DNA from: Aquirufa sp.
Lineage (GTDB): Bacteria; Bacteroidota; Bacteroidia; Cytophagales; Spirosomataceae
Assembly: GCA_030833145.1 (NCBI GenBank)
Contig: JAURHT010000092.1
Location: 1-7,879 of the forward strand
DNA: 7,879 nucleotides
Reading direction: 5' to 3'
The notes beneath the pieces were generated by a model that worked only from the letters and a program-made list of their open reading frames with translations, searched no databases and was not told the origin of the DNA. Within the stretch, counting starts at the first letter, position 1. Every line of letters starts with the position of its first letter. Both the position numbers and the translations under genes were made by a program. Of the stretch, positions 1 through 6,237 are shown one piece after another.

Positions 1-2828
1 GCTTCTACGCTTTCTTTGTCCTCTGAATTATCAATGATGGATTTTAAAGTTGCTCTTGTTTGAGCTAGGTTTTTCAACTCGAATAAGTTTTTAGCCAATA
101 AGAGATAGGCCTTACCTAAGGTAGCATCTGAAACCTCAGCAAACTCATTTCTGAATTTATCTAGGATCATTTCATTCGAGGTGGCATAATTTCCTTTCGC
201 GTTATTCAATTGAATGATATCGAGGTAAAGCAAGGCAGCTTGTTCCACGCTTTCAGCCTCTTTTCCTGCACTTGCTTGGAACTCTTGGTAGGCAATCAGG
301 GCTGAATCTAACTCGGCTAACTTAAGGTAAGATTCTAAAATGCGTTTGTTTGCGCGTTGAATCACGGTAGAATCAACACCTTTCTCTTTTAATAGGCGGT
401 AATGACCGATGGCTGGTGTATAAGCTGCTGAATCAAATTCGATATCAGCTACTTTAGCAATCACAGAGTTAAGCGAAGGATGAACGTTTTGCTCAATCAC
501 CTTTTTATAGAATTCGAAAGCTACCGACTTGTTATTTGATCTATTCGCCGCATCTGCGATAAGGTAAGTTACTTCACTTACTCGTTCATCTGCTGGGAAA
601 TGAGCCACGAAGTTTTTCAAAGGTTCGATCGCCTTATCGTATTTCTCCCCTAAATAGATTCCTTTCGCAGCTTGGTACTCTAAATCTGTCTTCTCTTCTT
701 CGTTTAGGCTACCACTTTGGTAGATATTTAAATAAGCGCTCATCTCTTCTGGACGACCAACTAAGTTCAATTCCTCTTGTAAACCCGCCACCGCATCTTT
801 CGCGAAAGCCTCTTTCGAGTATTTCTCGATTACCACCTTGTAATCTGTAATTGCCTTCTCTGGTTGCTTCGAGTTAGAATACGATTGCGCTCTTTTTAAG
901 ATGGATTCAGCGTAATAAGGACTATTCGGCTGATTGTTGATCAAATCGGTAAAACCTGCAATGGCTTCCGCATATTTACCCGTGCGGAAGGAAATCAAGT
1001 TCTCTTGGAAACTCGCATCATCGCCAAACTTCGTATTAGGGAATGATTTTTTCAAAGCCTGGAACGTCGCCTTTGCTTCTGCGTCGCGTTCAAGGTAGAC
1101 TAGCGTGATTCCTTTTTGGTACATCGCATAATCTTTCTCCGTCTTCGCATTTTCAATCGCTTGGTTGTAATAGGTCAAGGCTTCAGTGTAGTTTTTCGCC
1201 ACCAAATAGGTGTCAGCTAAACGTAAAACGGCATTTGCATTCGCTTTTCCATTCGGATTCGCCTTTAATTGATCTACATAAGTCTTAAAATACGTATTCG
1301 CATTCGAGAAATCCTTCACGGAGAAATAGGCATATGCAATCCCAATGCGGTTTCTTTGTAAAAAATCAGCCGAATGCTTGCCAGAAAGCAAGGGTTTATA
1401 AACTAGAATAGCAGCCTCAAAGTCTTTCAATTGAGATAGACATTCTGCCTTTCCAAACGAAGCCTCATCCGTTACATTTTGATTAGCCGCTTGTGAAATC
1501 GCTTTGTCAAAGAAAGAAATGGCCTCTTTGTATTGTTCTTTATTGTACGCTTTGATACCTAGGTTATAGGTTAGCGTCTGGTAAGCCACTTTCAATTCTT
1601 CTGAAACGGGTACACCTGATTTCATAAAATCGGTGGCTGGAGCTAATTCAGGTAATTTTAGGATTGCATCTGCGGCGAAACTTTGGTAAGCTGCTGTAAA
1701 GGAACTAGATGGATAGGTTTTGCCAAATTGCGCAATTGACTTCAACCCTTTCAACCAATTGCCCAAGTCAATGGCGATGCTAATGGACTTGAATTGGGCT
1801 TCTTCTTGTTGATTCGCATCAAAAGCTAAAGCGCCTGATTGATTGAATGATTCTGCTGCCTCTGTTTTTTTACCCAACTTTAATTGAGCTAAACCTTGTA
1901 AGTAATACGCTTTTTGACCTAATGAATCATTTTTCAATAATCCACTAATGGTTTGAATCGCATCTTCGTATTTATCGATGGAATATAAGGCAAAACCTTT
2001 TTTATAAGTGGCCGCTTCGTTTTTATGCTCCTTTAAGTAATCGCTGAAGCTCTTTGCTGCCTTTGCGTATAAACCTTTCTTAAATTGAACTTCTGCTACT
2101 AAAAGGGCTAAATCTGGGTGAGTGGAAATGATAGGTTCCGCATATTTCAATAATTCATCCCATTGAGTCGTTTGTTGATACGATGAAATCAACCAATAAG
2201 GCAGATCTTTGCGGTATTTCGAATGTCCATTGGACTTTTTAAAATCGGCGATGGCTTCTAGGTAATTCTTTTGTTGGTAATGAATGACTCCTGCGTAGTA
2301 GGCCGCTGAGAAGGCATATTCTTCGTCTGGGTCCGTTTTTACTTCATTGAATAAGGCAAGGGCATTATCGAAATCTTTGGTCTCAAAATAGGCAACGCCT
2401 AGTTTATAACGGGCTTCTACGTTTCCTAAAGAGGAATTTTCGAGGTAGCGGATCGCTTTTGCATAATTTGCGATATCATAGAAATACAATCCGATTTTTC
2501 TAAACAACACATTGCTTTGAGGTGTATTCGGATGATTTAAGCTGAAATGGTAGCCTAAAACATCGATTTCAGGCTGATTTAAATACAGTGCGCACAATAC
2601 TTGGTAGTATTCTGCCATGATCACCTCGTTCTTATTTGCGTCGGTCTGTCTACCTAAAAAGTTCGCGAATTCTTCGCGAGCTGCGACATAGTTTTGTGCC
2701 TCAAAATACTCTTTGCCTAAACTATAATGGATTTGATTGCTCTCAAAAGCCAGAGATTGCTGTGCAAAAGACGAGAAATGAAGGGATAAAAATAGGACGA
2801 GGCAGTAAAAGGAAGATTTAAATACCAT
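1..2828 (-). CDS. Exported multi-TPR protein, 3' end beyond window (partial)
   Basis: The minus strand is open from ATG at 2828-2826 to the left edge, giving 942 complete codons and no stop. Residues 1-22 form a signal peptide: one Lys, a hydrophobic run rich in Leu and Phe, then SFA before QQ. The product should therefore be exported, probably to the periplasm. The rest is almost wholly helical TPR-like hairpins with the usual Tyr/Ala/Gly spacing, e.g. about residues 34-62 (YSLGKEYFEAQNYVAAREEF), 137-205, 495-520, 535-570 and 585-670. Such arrays are protein-interaction scaffolds. Exported TPR proteins of about 1000 residues are common in Bacteroidota, but I cannot name this one or its partner. 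The start is preceded by an A/T-rich leader without Shine-Dalgarno sequence, usual for the phylum. It is transcribed divergently from the M61 peptidase gene. The TPR and export calls are firm; the function is unknown. Confidence 0.9.
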   Translation of the reverse strand, partial: MVFKSSFYCLVLFLSLHFSSFAQQSLAFESNQIHYSLGKEYFEAQNYVAAREEFANFLGRQTDANKNEVIMAEYYQVLCALYLNQPEIDVLGYHFSLNHPNTPQSNVLFRKIGLYFYDIANYAKAIRYLENSSLGNVEARYKLGVAYFETKDFDNALALFNEVKTDPDEEYAFSAAYYAGVIHYQQKNYLEAIADFKKSNGHSKYRKDLPYWLISSYQQTTQWDELLKYAEPIISTHPDLALLVAEVQFKKGLYAKAAKSFSDYLKEHKNEAATYKKGFALYSIDKYEDAIQTISGLLKNDSLGQKAYYLQGLAQLKLGKKTEAAESFNQSGALAFDANQQEEAQFKSISIAIDLGNWLKGLKSIAQFGKTYPSSSFTAAYQSFAADAILKLPELAPATDFMKSGVPVSEELKVAYQTLTYNLGIKAYNKEQYKEAISFFDKAISQAANQNVTDEASFGKAECLSQLKDFEAAILVYKPLLSGKHSADFLQRNRIGIAYAYFSVKDFSNANTYFKTYVDQLKANPNGKANANAVLRLADTYLVAKNYTEALTYYNQAIENAKTEKDYAMYQKGITLVYLERDAEAKATFQALKKSFPNTKFGDDASFQENLISFRTGKYAEAIAGFTDLINNQPNSPYYAESILKRAQSYSNSKQPEKAITDYKVVIEKYSKEAFAKDAVAGLQEELNLVGRPEEMSAYLNIYQSGSLNEEEKTDLEYQAAKGIYLGEKYDKAIEPLKNFVAHFPADERVSEVTYLIADAANRSNNKSVAFEFYKKVIEQNVHPSLNSVIAKVADIEFDSAAYTPAIGHYRLLKEKGVDSTVIQRANKRILESYLKLAELDSALIAYQEFQASAGKEAESVEQAALLYLDIIQLNNAKGNYATSNEMILDKFRNEFAEVSDATLGKAYLLLAKNLFELKNLAQTRATLKSIIDNSEDKESVE

Positions 2829-2832
2829 AGGT

Positions 2833-2893
2833 TTATTGTCAATAGTCACGACTAAACAATAATACGATTTTTATGTTAAATAATTGTTCAGTC
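2833..2893. repeat. Three copies of an ATTGT..AGTC motif in the divergent spacer
   Basis: The spacer between the two divergent genes has three related elements. ATTGTCAATAGTC lies at 2835-2847, GACTAAACAAT at 2850-2860 (opposite orientation) and ATTGTTCAGTC at 2883-2893. The second and third are inverted copies matching at 10 of 11 positions, with centres about 33 bp apart. The first and second form a nested dyad at 2833-2862: TTATTGT pairs with ACAATAA, and TAGTC pairs with GACTA around AC. The dyad ends 4 bp before the ATG of the TPR gene. An operator for a transcription factor is the likeliest reading; an RNA hairpin in the leader is the alternative. Both are inferences from symmetry only. 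Confidence 0.45.
2857..2864 (-). promoter_or_regulatory. Possible Bacteroidota -7 box for the TPR gene
   Basis: On the minus strand these bases read TATTATTG, matching the Bacteroidota -7 consensus TAnnTTTG at 5 of 6 fixed positions. It would give a leader of about 20-25 nt before the ATG at 2828. No TTG is seen at the -33 spacing, and the region is AT-rich, so a chance match is possible. The box lies inside the dyad at 2833-2862, so a protein bound there could block it. Confidence 0.25.
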
Positions 2894-2916
2894 ATTTAGA
2901 ATTATTTGGAAAAAAA

Positions 2917-2928
2917 TAGCATATGCTA
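2917..2928. promoter_or_regulatory. Perfect 12-bp palindrome upstream of the M61 gene
   Basis: TAGCATATGCTA is a perfect palindrome centred about 63 bp before the M61 start codon. The flanking bases (A and G) do not extend the symmetry. Its position, just upstream of where a promoter for the plus-strand gene would be expected, suits an operator. It follows a run of seven A residues at 2910-2916. There is no direct evidence of a bound protein. Confidence 0.3.
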
Positions 2929-2985
2929 GACTATACGGCTGATTTTTATAATTTTACCTAAATCTATTTCTCAACAAAAAACAAA

Positions 2986-4749
2986 ATGAATTTAAAACTA
3001 CTTTTCCTTAGTGTCATCGTATCATTTGGCTGTTTTGCCGGACCGATTAAACACGAAATCAGTATGTCCGAACCTTTCTCTCATTATTTTGAGGTGAGAA
3101 CAACAGTGGACGTCAGTAAAGAAATTAACTTTTTCGATCTTAAAATGGCAGCTTGGACGCCTGGCTCCTATTTAATTCGTGAATTTGCGAAAAATGTAGA
3201 ATCGGTTAGCGCTGAATCAAATGGAACTAAAGTCGCTATCTCAAAGATTAGCAAAAATACCTGGCGTATCGCCTTAAGCCCAGGCTTAAAGCAAGTTTCT
3301 GTTCATTACCGTGTGTATGCGTATGAAATGTCCGTTCGTACTTCCTTCTTAGACGATGCGCACGGCTACATTAATCCAGCAAGTGTATTGATGTATGCTC
3401 CTAAATTTGCTGCTCAGCCTCAGGAATTAACGATTGTCCCTCACAAAGACTTCAAAAAGGTTTCTACTGCCATGAAAAATGTGGGAGGATTCAATTTCGT
3501 AGCAAAGAACCTGGATGAATTGATTGACTCCCCTATCGAGATTGGAAATCACAAGGTTTGGAACTTCAAAGTGAATAATATCCCGCATCAAATCGCCTTT
3601 TATGGCCCCGCTAAAGTCGATTCAGTGAAATTCTTAGCGGATGTACAGAAGATGGCGGAAGAGGCGCAGAAAGTAGTAGGTGAACATCCTTGCGATCATT
3701 ATTTGTTCATCATTCATAATTTAAATCGCGGCGGCGGCGGTCTGGAGCACTTGTATTCCACGACTTGCCAAGTCACTCGTTCTAATTATGAAACGACGAA
3801 AGGCTACCAAGGAATTATGAATTTGTTAGCGCATGAATATTTCCACCTTTGGAATGTAAAACGTATTCGTCCCAAAGCACTTGGGCCATTTGACTATGAA
3901 AACGAGAACTACACGCACAATTTATGGTTCTCAGAGGGTATTACAAGCTATTATGCAGACGTAATTAATCAACGTACCGGTATGGTTTCTACGGCGGATT
4001 ATATCAAAGCCTTAGGCGATGAAATCGCGGGTGTGGAGAATACACCGGGTAATCAAGTGGAATCTGCGGCGGAATCGAGCTGGGATGCGTGGATTAAGTA
4101 TTACCGCCCAAATGAAAACTCGCGTAATGCTTCTGTCTCTTATTATGACAAAGGTTCTTTATTAGGGGGTGTTTTGAATATGTGGATCATTCAGCAAACC
4201 AAAGGCGCTAAATGCTTAGATGATGTATTTAAGTTTTTATACCAAACCTATTACCTAAAAGCGGGTCGCGGATTTACAGATCAAGAATTAGAGGATGCTT
4301 TCTCTAAAGTGGCAGGTGCATCAGCGGCTGAGTTCTTTAAAACGCATATTTACGGAGTGAAGACCCCAGCTTATGCGGCAATGTTTAAGGCTTTTGGCTA
4401 TCAATTTACGGATGCCAATTTGTCTAAAACGGTTCCTTACATAGGAGTTGGTATTGCAGCTGGTCGCGTCACTTCGGTGTACAAAGGTGGAGCAGCCTAT
4501 GTGGCTGGCCTTAACGTAGGTGATGAAGTATTGAAAGTGAATGGGGCTGATTTCCCAGGAATGGATAAATTGTTAGCTGATAAAAAACCGGGTGATTCGT
4601 TAGTATTCTCTGTTAAAAGAGATGGAATGGAGCGTACGTTCTTAGTGGCTGTGCAACAGACGCCTTTGAAGGCTTTTGTGATTGAATCAGAGGCTACACC
4701 GACTGAAGCGCAATTGAAATTGCGCCATAAATGGTTAGGCGGGAATTAA
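2986..4749 (+). CDS. Secreted M61-family zinc aminopeptidase with C-terminal PDZ domain
   Basis: This 587-residue protein has a signal peptide at residues 1-18 (cleavage likely CFA before GP; Cys16 lacks a good lipobox). It has the three parts of M61 (glycyl aminopeptidase-like) peptidases. The N-terminal beta domain carries the WTPGSYLIREF signature at 57-67. The thermolysin-like catalytic domain has GGGGLEH at 249-255, zinc motif HEYFH at 283-287 followed by LWNVKRIRP, and the third zinc ligand Glu317 in FSEGITSYY. A PDZ domain lies at about 485-565, with GLNVGDEVLKVNG at 508-520. Length and order are normal and all expected zinc ligands are present, so it should be active. Family members remove N-terminal residues, with Gly or Ala preference in the characterised ones; the substrate here is unknown. 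The leader is A-rich without Shine-Dalgarno sequence. Its stop codon overlaps that of the convergent small gene. Confidence 0.93.
   Translation: MNLKLLFLSVIVSFGCFAGPIKHEISMSEPFSHYFEVRTTVDVSKEINFFDLKMAAWTPGSYLIREFAKNVESVSAESNGTKVAISKISKNTWRIALSPGLKQVSVHYRVYAYEMSVRTSFLDDAHGYINPASVLMYAPKFAAQPQELTIVPHKDFKKVSTAMKNVGGFNFVAKNLDELIDSPIEIGNHKVWNFKVNNIPHQIAFYGPAKVDSVKFLADVQKMAEEAQKVVGEHPCDHYLFIIHNLNRGGGGLEHLYSTTCQVTRSNYETTKGYQGIMNLLAHEYFHLWNVKRIRPKALGPFDYENENYTHNLWFSEGITSYYADVINQRTGMVSTADYIKALGDEIAGVENTPGNQVESAAESSWDAWIKYYRPNENSRNASVSYYDKGSLLGGVLNMWIIQQTKGAKCLDDVFKFLYQTYYLKAGRGFTDQELEDAFSKVAGASAAEFFKTHIYGVKTPAYAAMFKAFGYQFTDANLSKTVPYIGVGIAAGRVTSVYKGGAAYVAGLNVGDEVLKVNGADFPGMDKLLADKKPGDSLVFSVKRDGMERTFLVAVQQTPLKAFVIESEATPTEAQLKLRHKWLGGN
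4708..4725 (-). terminator. Hairpin just past the minus-strand isomerase unit (weak terminator candidate)
   Basis: GCGCAATT at 4708-4715 and AATTGCGC at 4718-4725 form a perfect 8-bp inverted repeat around GA; in RNA this is probably 7 bp with a 4-nt loop. For minus-strand transcripts it begins about 20 nt after the stop of the 78-residue gene, where a terminator is expected, but it lies within the M61 coding region. The bases that follow (TTCAGTC) are not a real U-tract. It may stop transcription poorly, protect the 3' end, or be chance. Confidence 0.3.
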
Positions 4750-4982
4750 TCTGCCTGTTTGGCCATTTCAGCATACATATTTTTAAAGGTCTGTAAGACG
4801 AAATCTTGAAAGGAGGAGCTGGATACCAGCTCCTCTATTTCATTTTGGGAGGAAAAGTCCATCACGGAATATTTGTAACTCTGCTCAAGATGCGGAGTCT
4901 CAAACTTAACGATGTATTTCGAATTCCACTCAAAAAGGGAGATTCGCATCTGTGGATGGCTTATTTCCTTGATAAAATGCAT
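4746..4982 (-). CDS. Small conserved-looking protein of unknown function (78 aa)
   Basis: I do not recognise a named family. The 78 residues have no signal peptide and no membrane segment, so the protein is probably cytosolic. The N-terminal half looks like beta strands (MRISLFEWNSKYIVKFETPHLEQSYKY); the C-terminal half looks helical and acidic (EIEELVSSSSFQDFVLQTFKNMYAEMAKQ). The case for a real gene is strong. Its ATG shares one base with the TAA stop of the isomerase gene upstream (TAATG), a classic coupling arrangement, and it fills the gap exactly to the opposing M61 stop, with which it shares TTAA (4746-4749). I infer that it is made together with the isomerase. No motif points to an enzymatic role. 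Confidence 0.8.
   Translation of the reverse strand: MHFIKEISHPQMRISLFEWNSKYIVKFETPHLEQSYKYSVMDFSSQNEIEELVSSSSFQDFVLQTFKNMYAEMAKQAD
4813..4846 (+). terminator. Intrinsic terminator for the M61 gene, inside the opposing small gene
   Basis: GAGGAGCTGG at 4813-4822 and CCAGCTCCTC at 4826-4835 form a perfect 10-bp stem (7 GC pairs) around the loop ATA. On the plus strand it is followed by TATTTCATTTT, a fair U-rich tail. It begins 63 nt after the M61 stop codon. On the minus strand the following bases are CTTTCAAG, so it works only in the plus direction. The same bases encode EELVSSSS of the small opposing gene. Confidence 0.6.
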
Positions 4983-5419
4983 TAGTCTTGAATGATTTTA
5001 ACGCTTTGGATTTTATCTCCTTCACGTACTAAATCGATCACTTCTAATCCTTCTACTACTTTACCAAAACACGTGTGCTTACGGTCTAAGTGTGCCGTAT
5101 TGTTACGTGAGTGGCAAATAAAGAATTGAGAACCACCGGTGTTAGGTCCACGGTGTGCCATCGATAGAACCCCACGGTCGTGGAATTGGTTGTTTCCTGT
5201 TAATTCGCAAGGAATCGTATAGCCTGGGCCACCTGCTCCTGTTCCGTCTGGACAACCTCCTTGGATCACGAAATCGTTAATCACGCGGTGGAAAGTAATT
5301 CCATCATAAAAGCCTTTTTCAGCTAAGTCGATGAAGTTTTTTACGTGGATAGGTGCATCCTCTGTGTAGAATTCGATTTTCATTAACCCTTTATCGGTTA
5401 ACATTTCTGCGTATGCCAT
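4982..5419 (-). CDS. Cyclophilin-type peptidyl-prolyl cis-trans isomerase
   Basis: This 145-residue single-domain cyclophilin catalyses cis-trans isomerisation of peptide bonds before proline, assisting protein folding. The signatures are FHRVINDFVIQGG at 43-55 with catalytic Arg45, GTGAGGPGYTIPCE at 59-72, GVLSMAHRGPNTGGSQFFI at 83-101, and HLDRKHTCFGKVVEGLEVID at 110-129. His110 replaces the Trp of human cyclophilin A (WLDGKH) that helps bind cyclosporin; bacterial members often differ here, so activity should remain but drug binding may be weak. No signal peptide is present, so it is likely cytosolic. Length is normal for short bacterial cyclophilins. The stop overlaps the start of the downstream 78-residue gene (TAATG), and a promoter-like box lies 23 bp upstream. 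The exact paralogue name (PpiA or PpiB) cannot be set from sequence alone. Confidence 0.95.
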   Translation of the reverse strand: MAYAEMLTDKGLMKIEFYTEDAPIHVKNFIDLAEKGFYDGITFHRVINDFVIQGGCPDGTGAGGPGYTIPCELTGNNQFHDRGVLSMAHRGPNTGGSQFFICHSRNNTAHLDRKHTCFGKVVEGLEVIDLVREGDKIQSVKIIQD

Positions 5420-5441
5420 AATTTTACATTTAATTAAGCTA

Positions 5442-5449
5442 CAAAGATG
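5442..5449 (-). promoter_or_regulatory. Likely -7 box for the isomerase operon
   Basis: On the minus strand these bases read CATCTTTG followed by TAGC, matching the Bacteroidota -7 consensus TAnnTTTG at 5 of 6 fixed positions, including the whole TTTG core. The box ends 22 bp before the isomerase ATG, giving a short leader. No TTG is found at the usual -33 distance, so the call rests on the -7 element and its position. Confidence 0.45.
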
Positions 5450-5493
5450 CGAATGAAATTTGAATTATTTAAATTGAACTTTCTTTTAGATCG

Positions 5494-6237
5494 ATGAAAT
5501 ACCTACTATTCTTTTTTGCTTCCCTTTGCCTATTTAGCTGTTCCAATTCTTCCGAAGAAGAGAAACGCGAATCGAGCGCTTTCTTTTTGCGTGGAAATGC
5601 GAAATGGAAAGAAAAAGAGTACCACGAGGCCATTAAATGGTATACGGAGGCGATTGCCAAACGCCCTGACTTCTCAGATGCCTATTATAACCGGGGTTTA
5701 GTGTACCAAATTTTGGAGAAGAATGACGAGGCCTTAGTGGACTTTTCTAAGGCGACGGAATTAGATATAAAATTCGCCCCTGCCCTTTTTAAAAAGGCTG
5801 AAATGCTGCAAACCTTACAGCAATCGGACGAAGCCGTAAATGCAGTAGAAACGTTAGTTAAAATTTTCCCAGATTCAGCCGCAAATTGGACCTTAAAAGG
5901 TGATATTTTACTTCAAAAAGCGGATTTATCAGGTTCTTTATCTTCTTATGACCGCTCTTTAGCACTTGATTCGACTTCAGTAGAAACCTTGATTAATAAG
6001 GGCGTGGTATTGCAGGAGATGAATGAAATCGATTTAGCGGAAACCGTATTTAAGAAAGCCTTGAAGTCAGGTAAATACCAAGATCTTTTGAATAATAACC
6101 TAGGTTACCTTGCGATTCAGCGAATGCAATGGGATTTAGCGGCTTCTTATGTCAAGAAGGCGTTAGAAAAGGATCCGAAAAATGCGTTGTATTTAAAGAA
6201 TTGGGCCAAAATTCAGGCTAAATCAAGCCTTAAATAA
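5494..6237 (+). CDS. TPR-repeat lipoprotein
   Basis: This 247-residue protein starts with a lipoprotein signal peptide. After MKYLLFFFASLC comes the lipobox LFSC, so Cys16 should be lipidated after cleavage. The next residues, SNSSEEE, are acidic and resemble a tether, perhaps one affecting surface display, though they do not match known Bacteroidota export signals exactly. Residues from about 28 to 240 form five to six TPR hairpins: ALFKKAEMLQTL, NWTLKGDILLQKADLSGSLSSYDRSLALD and NNNLGYLAIQRMQWDLAASYVKKALEKDP are clear examples. It is likely a membrane-anchored scaffold facing the periplasm or the surface; its partner is unknown. It shares a short divergent spacer with the isomerase gene. 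Its 3' end overlaps the convergent menD end by 15 bp, and no Shine-Dalgarno sequence precedes the ATG. Confidence 0.9.
   Translation: MKYLLFFFASLCLFSCSNSSEEEKRESSAFFLRGNAKWKEKEYHEAIKWYTEAIAKRPDFSDAYYNRGLVYQILEKNDEALVDFSKATELDIKFAPALFKKAEMLQTLQQSDEAVNAVETLVKIFPDSAANWTLKGDILLQKADLSGSLSSYDRSLALDSTSVETLINKGVVLQEMNEIDLAETVFKKALKSGKYQDLLNNNLGYLAIQRMQWDLAASYVKKALEKDPKNALYLKNWAKIQAKSSLK

Noticed and set aside
2636..2821. Plus-strand open frame of 61 codons opposite the N-terminus of the long TPR gene
   Set aside because: It lies fully antisense to a well-supported signal peptide and TPR coding region, and its product has no recognisable motif.
2949..2956. TAATTTTA as a -7 box for the M61 gene
   Set aside because: It matches 5 of 6 fixed consensus positions but lacks the final G and any TTG at the -33 distance, in a very AT-rich stretch.
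2998..3042. Reading the M61 signal peptide as a lipoprotein signal (Cys16)
   Set aside because: The residues before Cys16 are SFG with no Leu, Val or Ile at -3, while CFA before GP is a good ordinary signal peptidase site.
5455..5462. GAAATTTG as a -7 box for the TPR lipoprotein gene
   Set aside because: It matches 5 of 6 fixed positions but has no -33 element and sits in AT-rich sequence beside the better minus-strand box; chance is as likely.
5469..5701. Two short open frames overlapping the start of the TPR lipoprotein gene, one on each strand
   Set aside because: Both are out-of-frame shadows of a coding region with a clear lipobox and TPR repeats.
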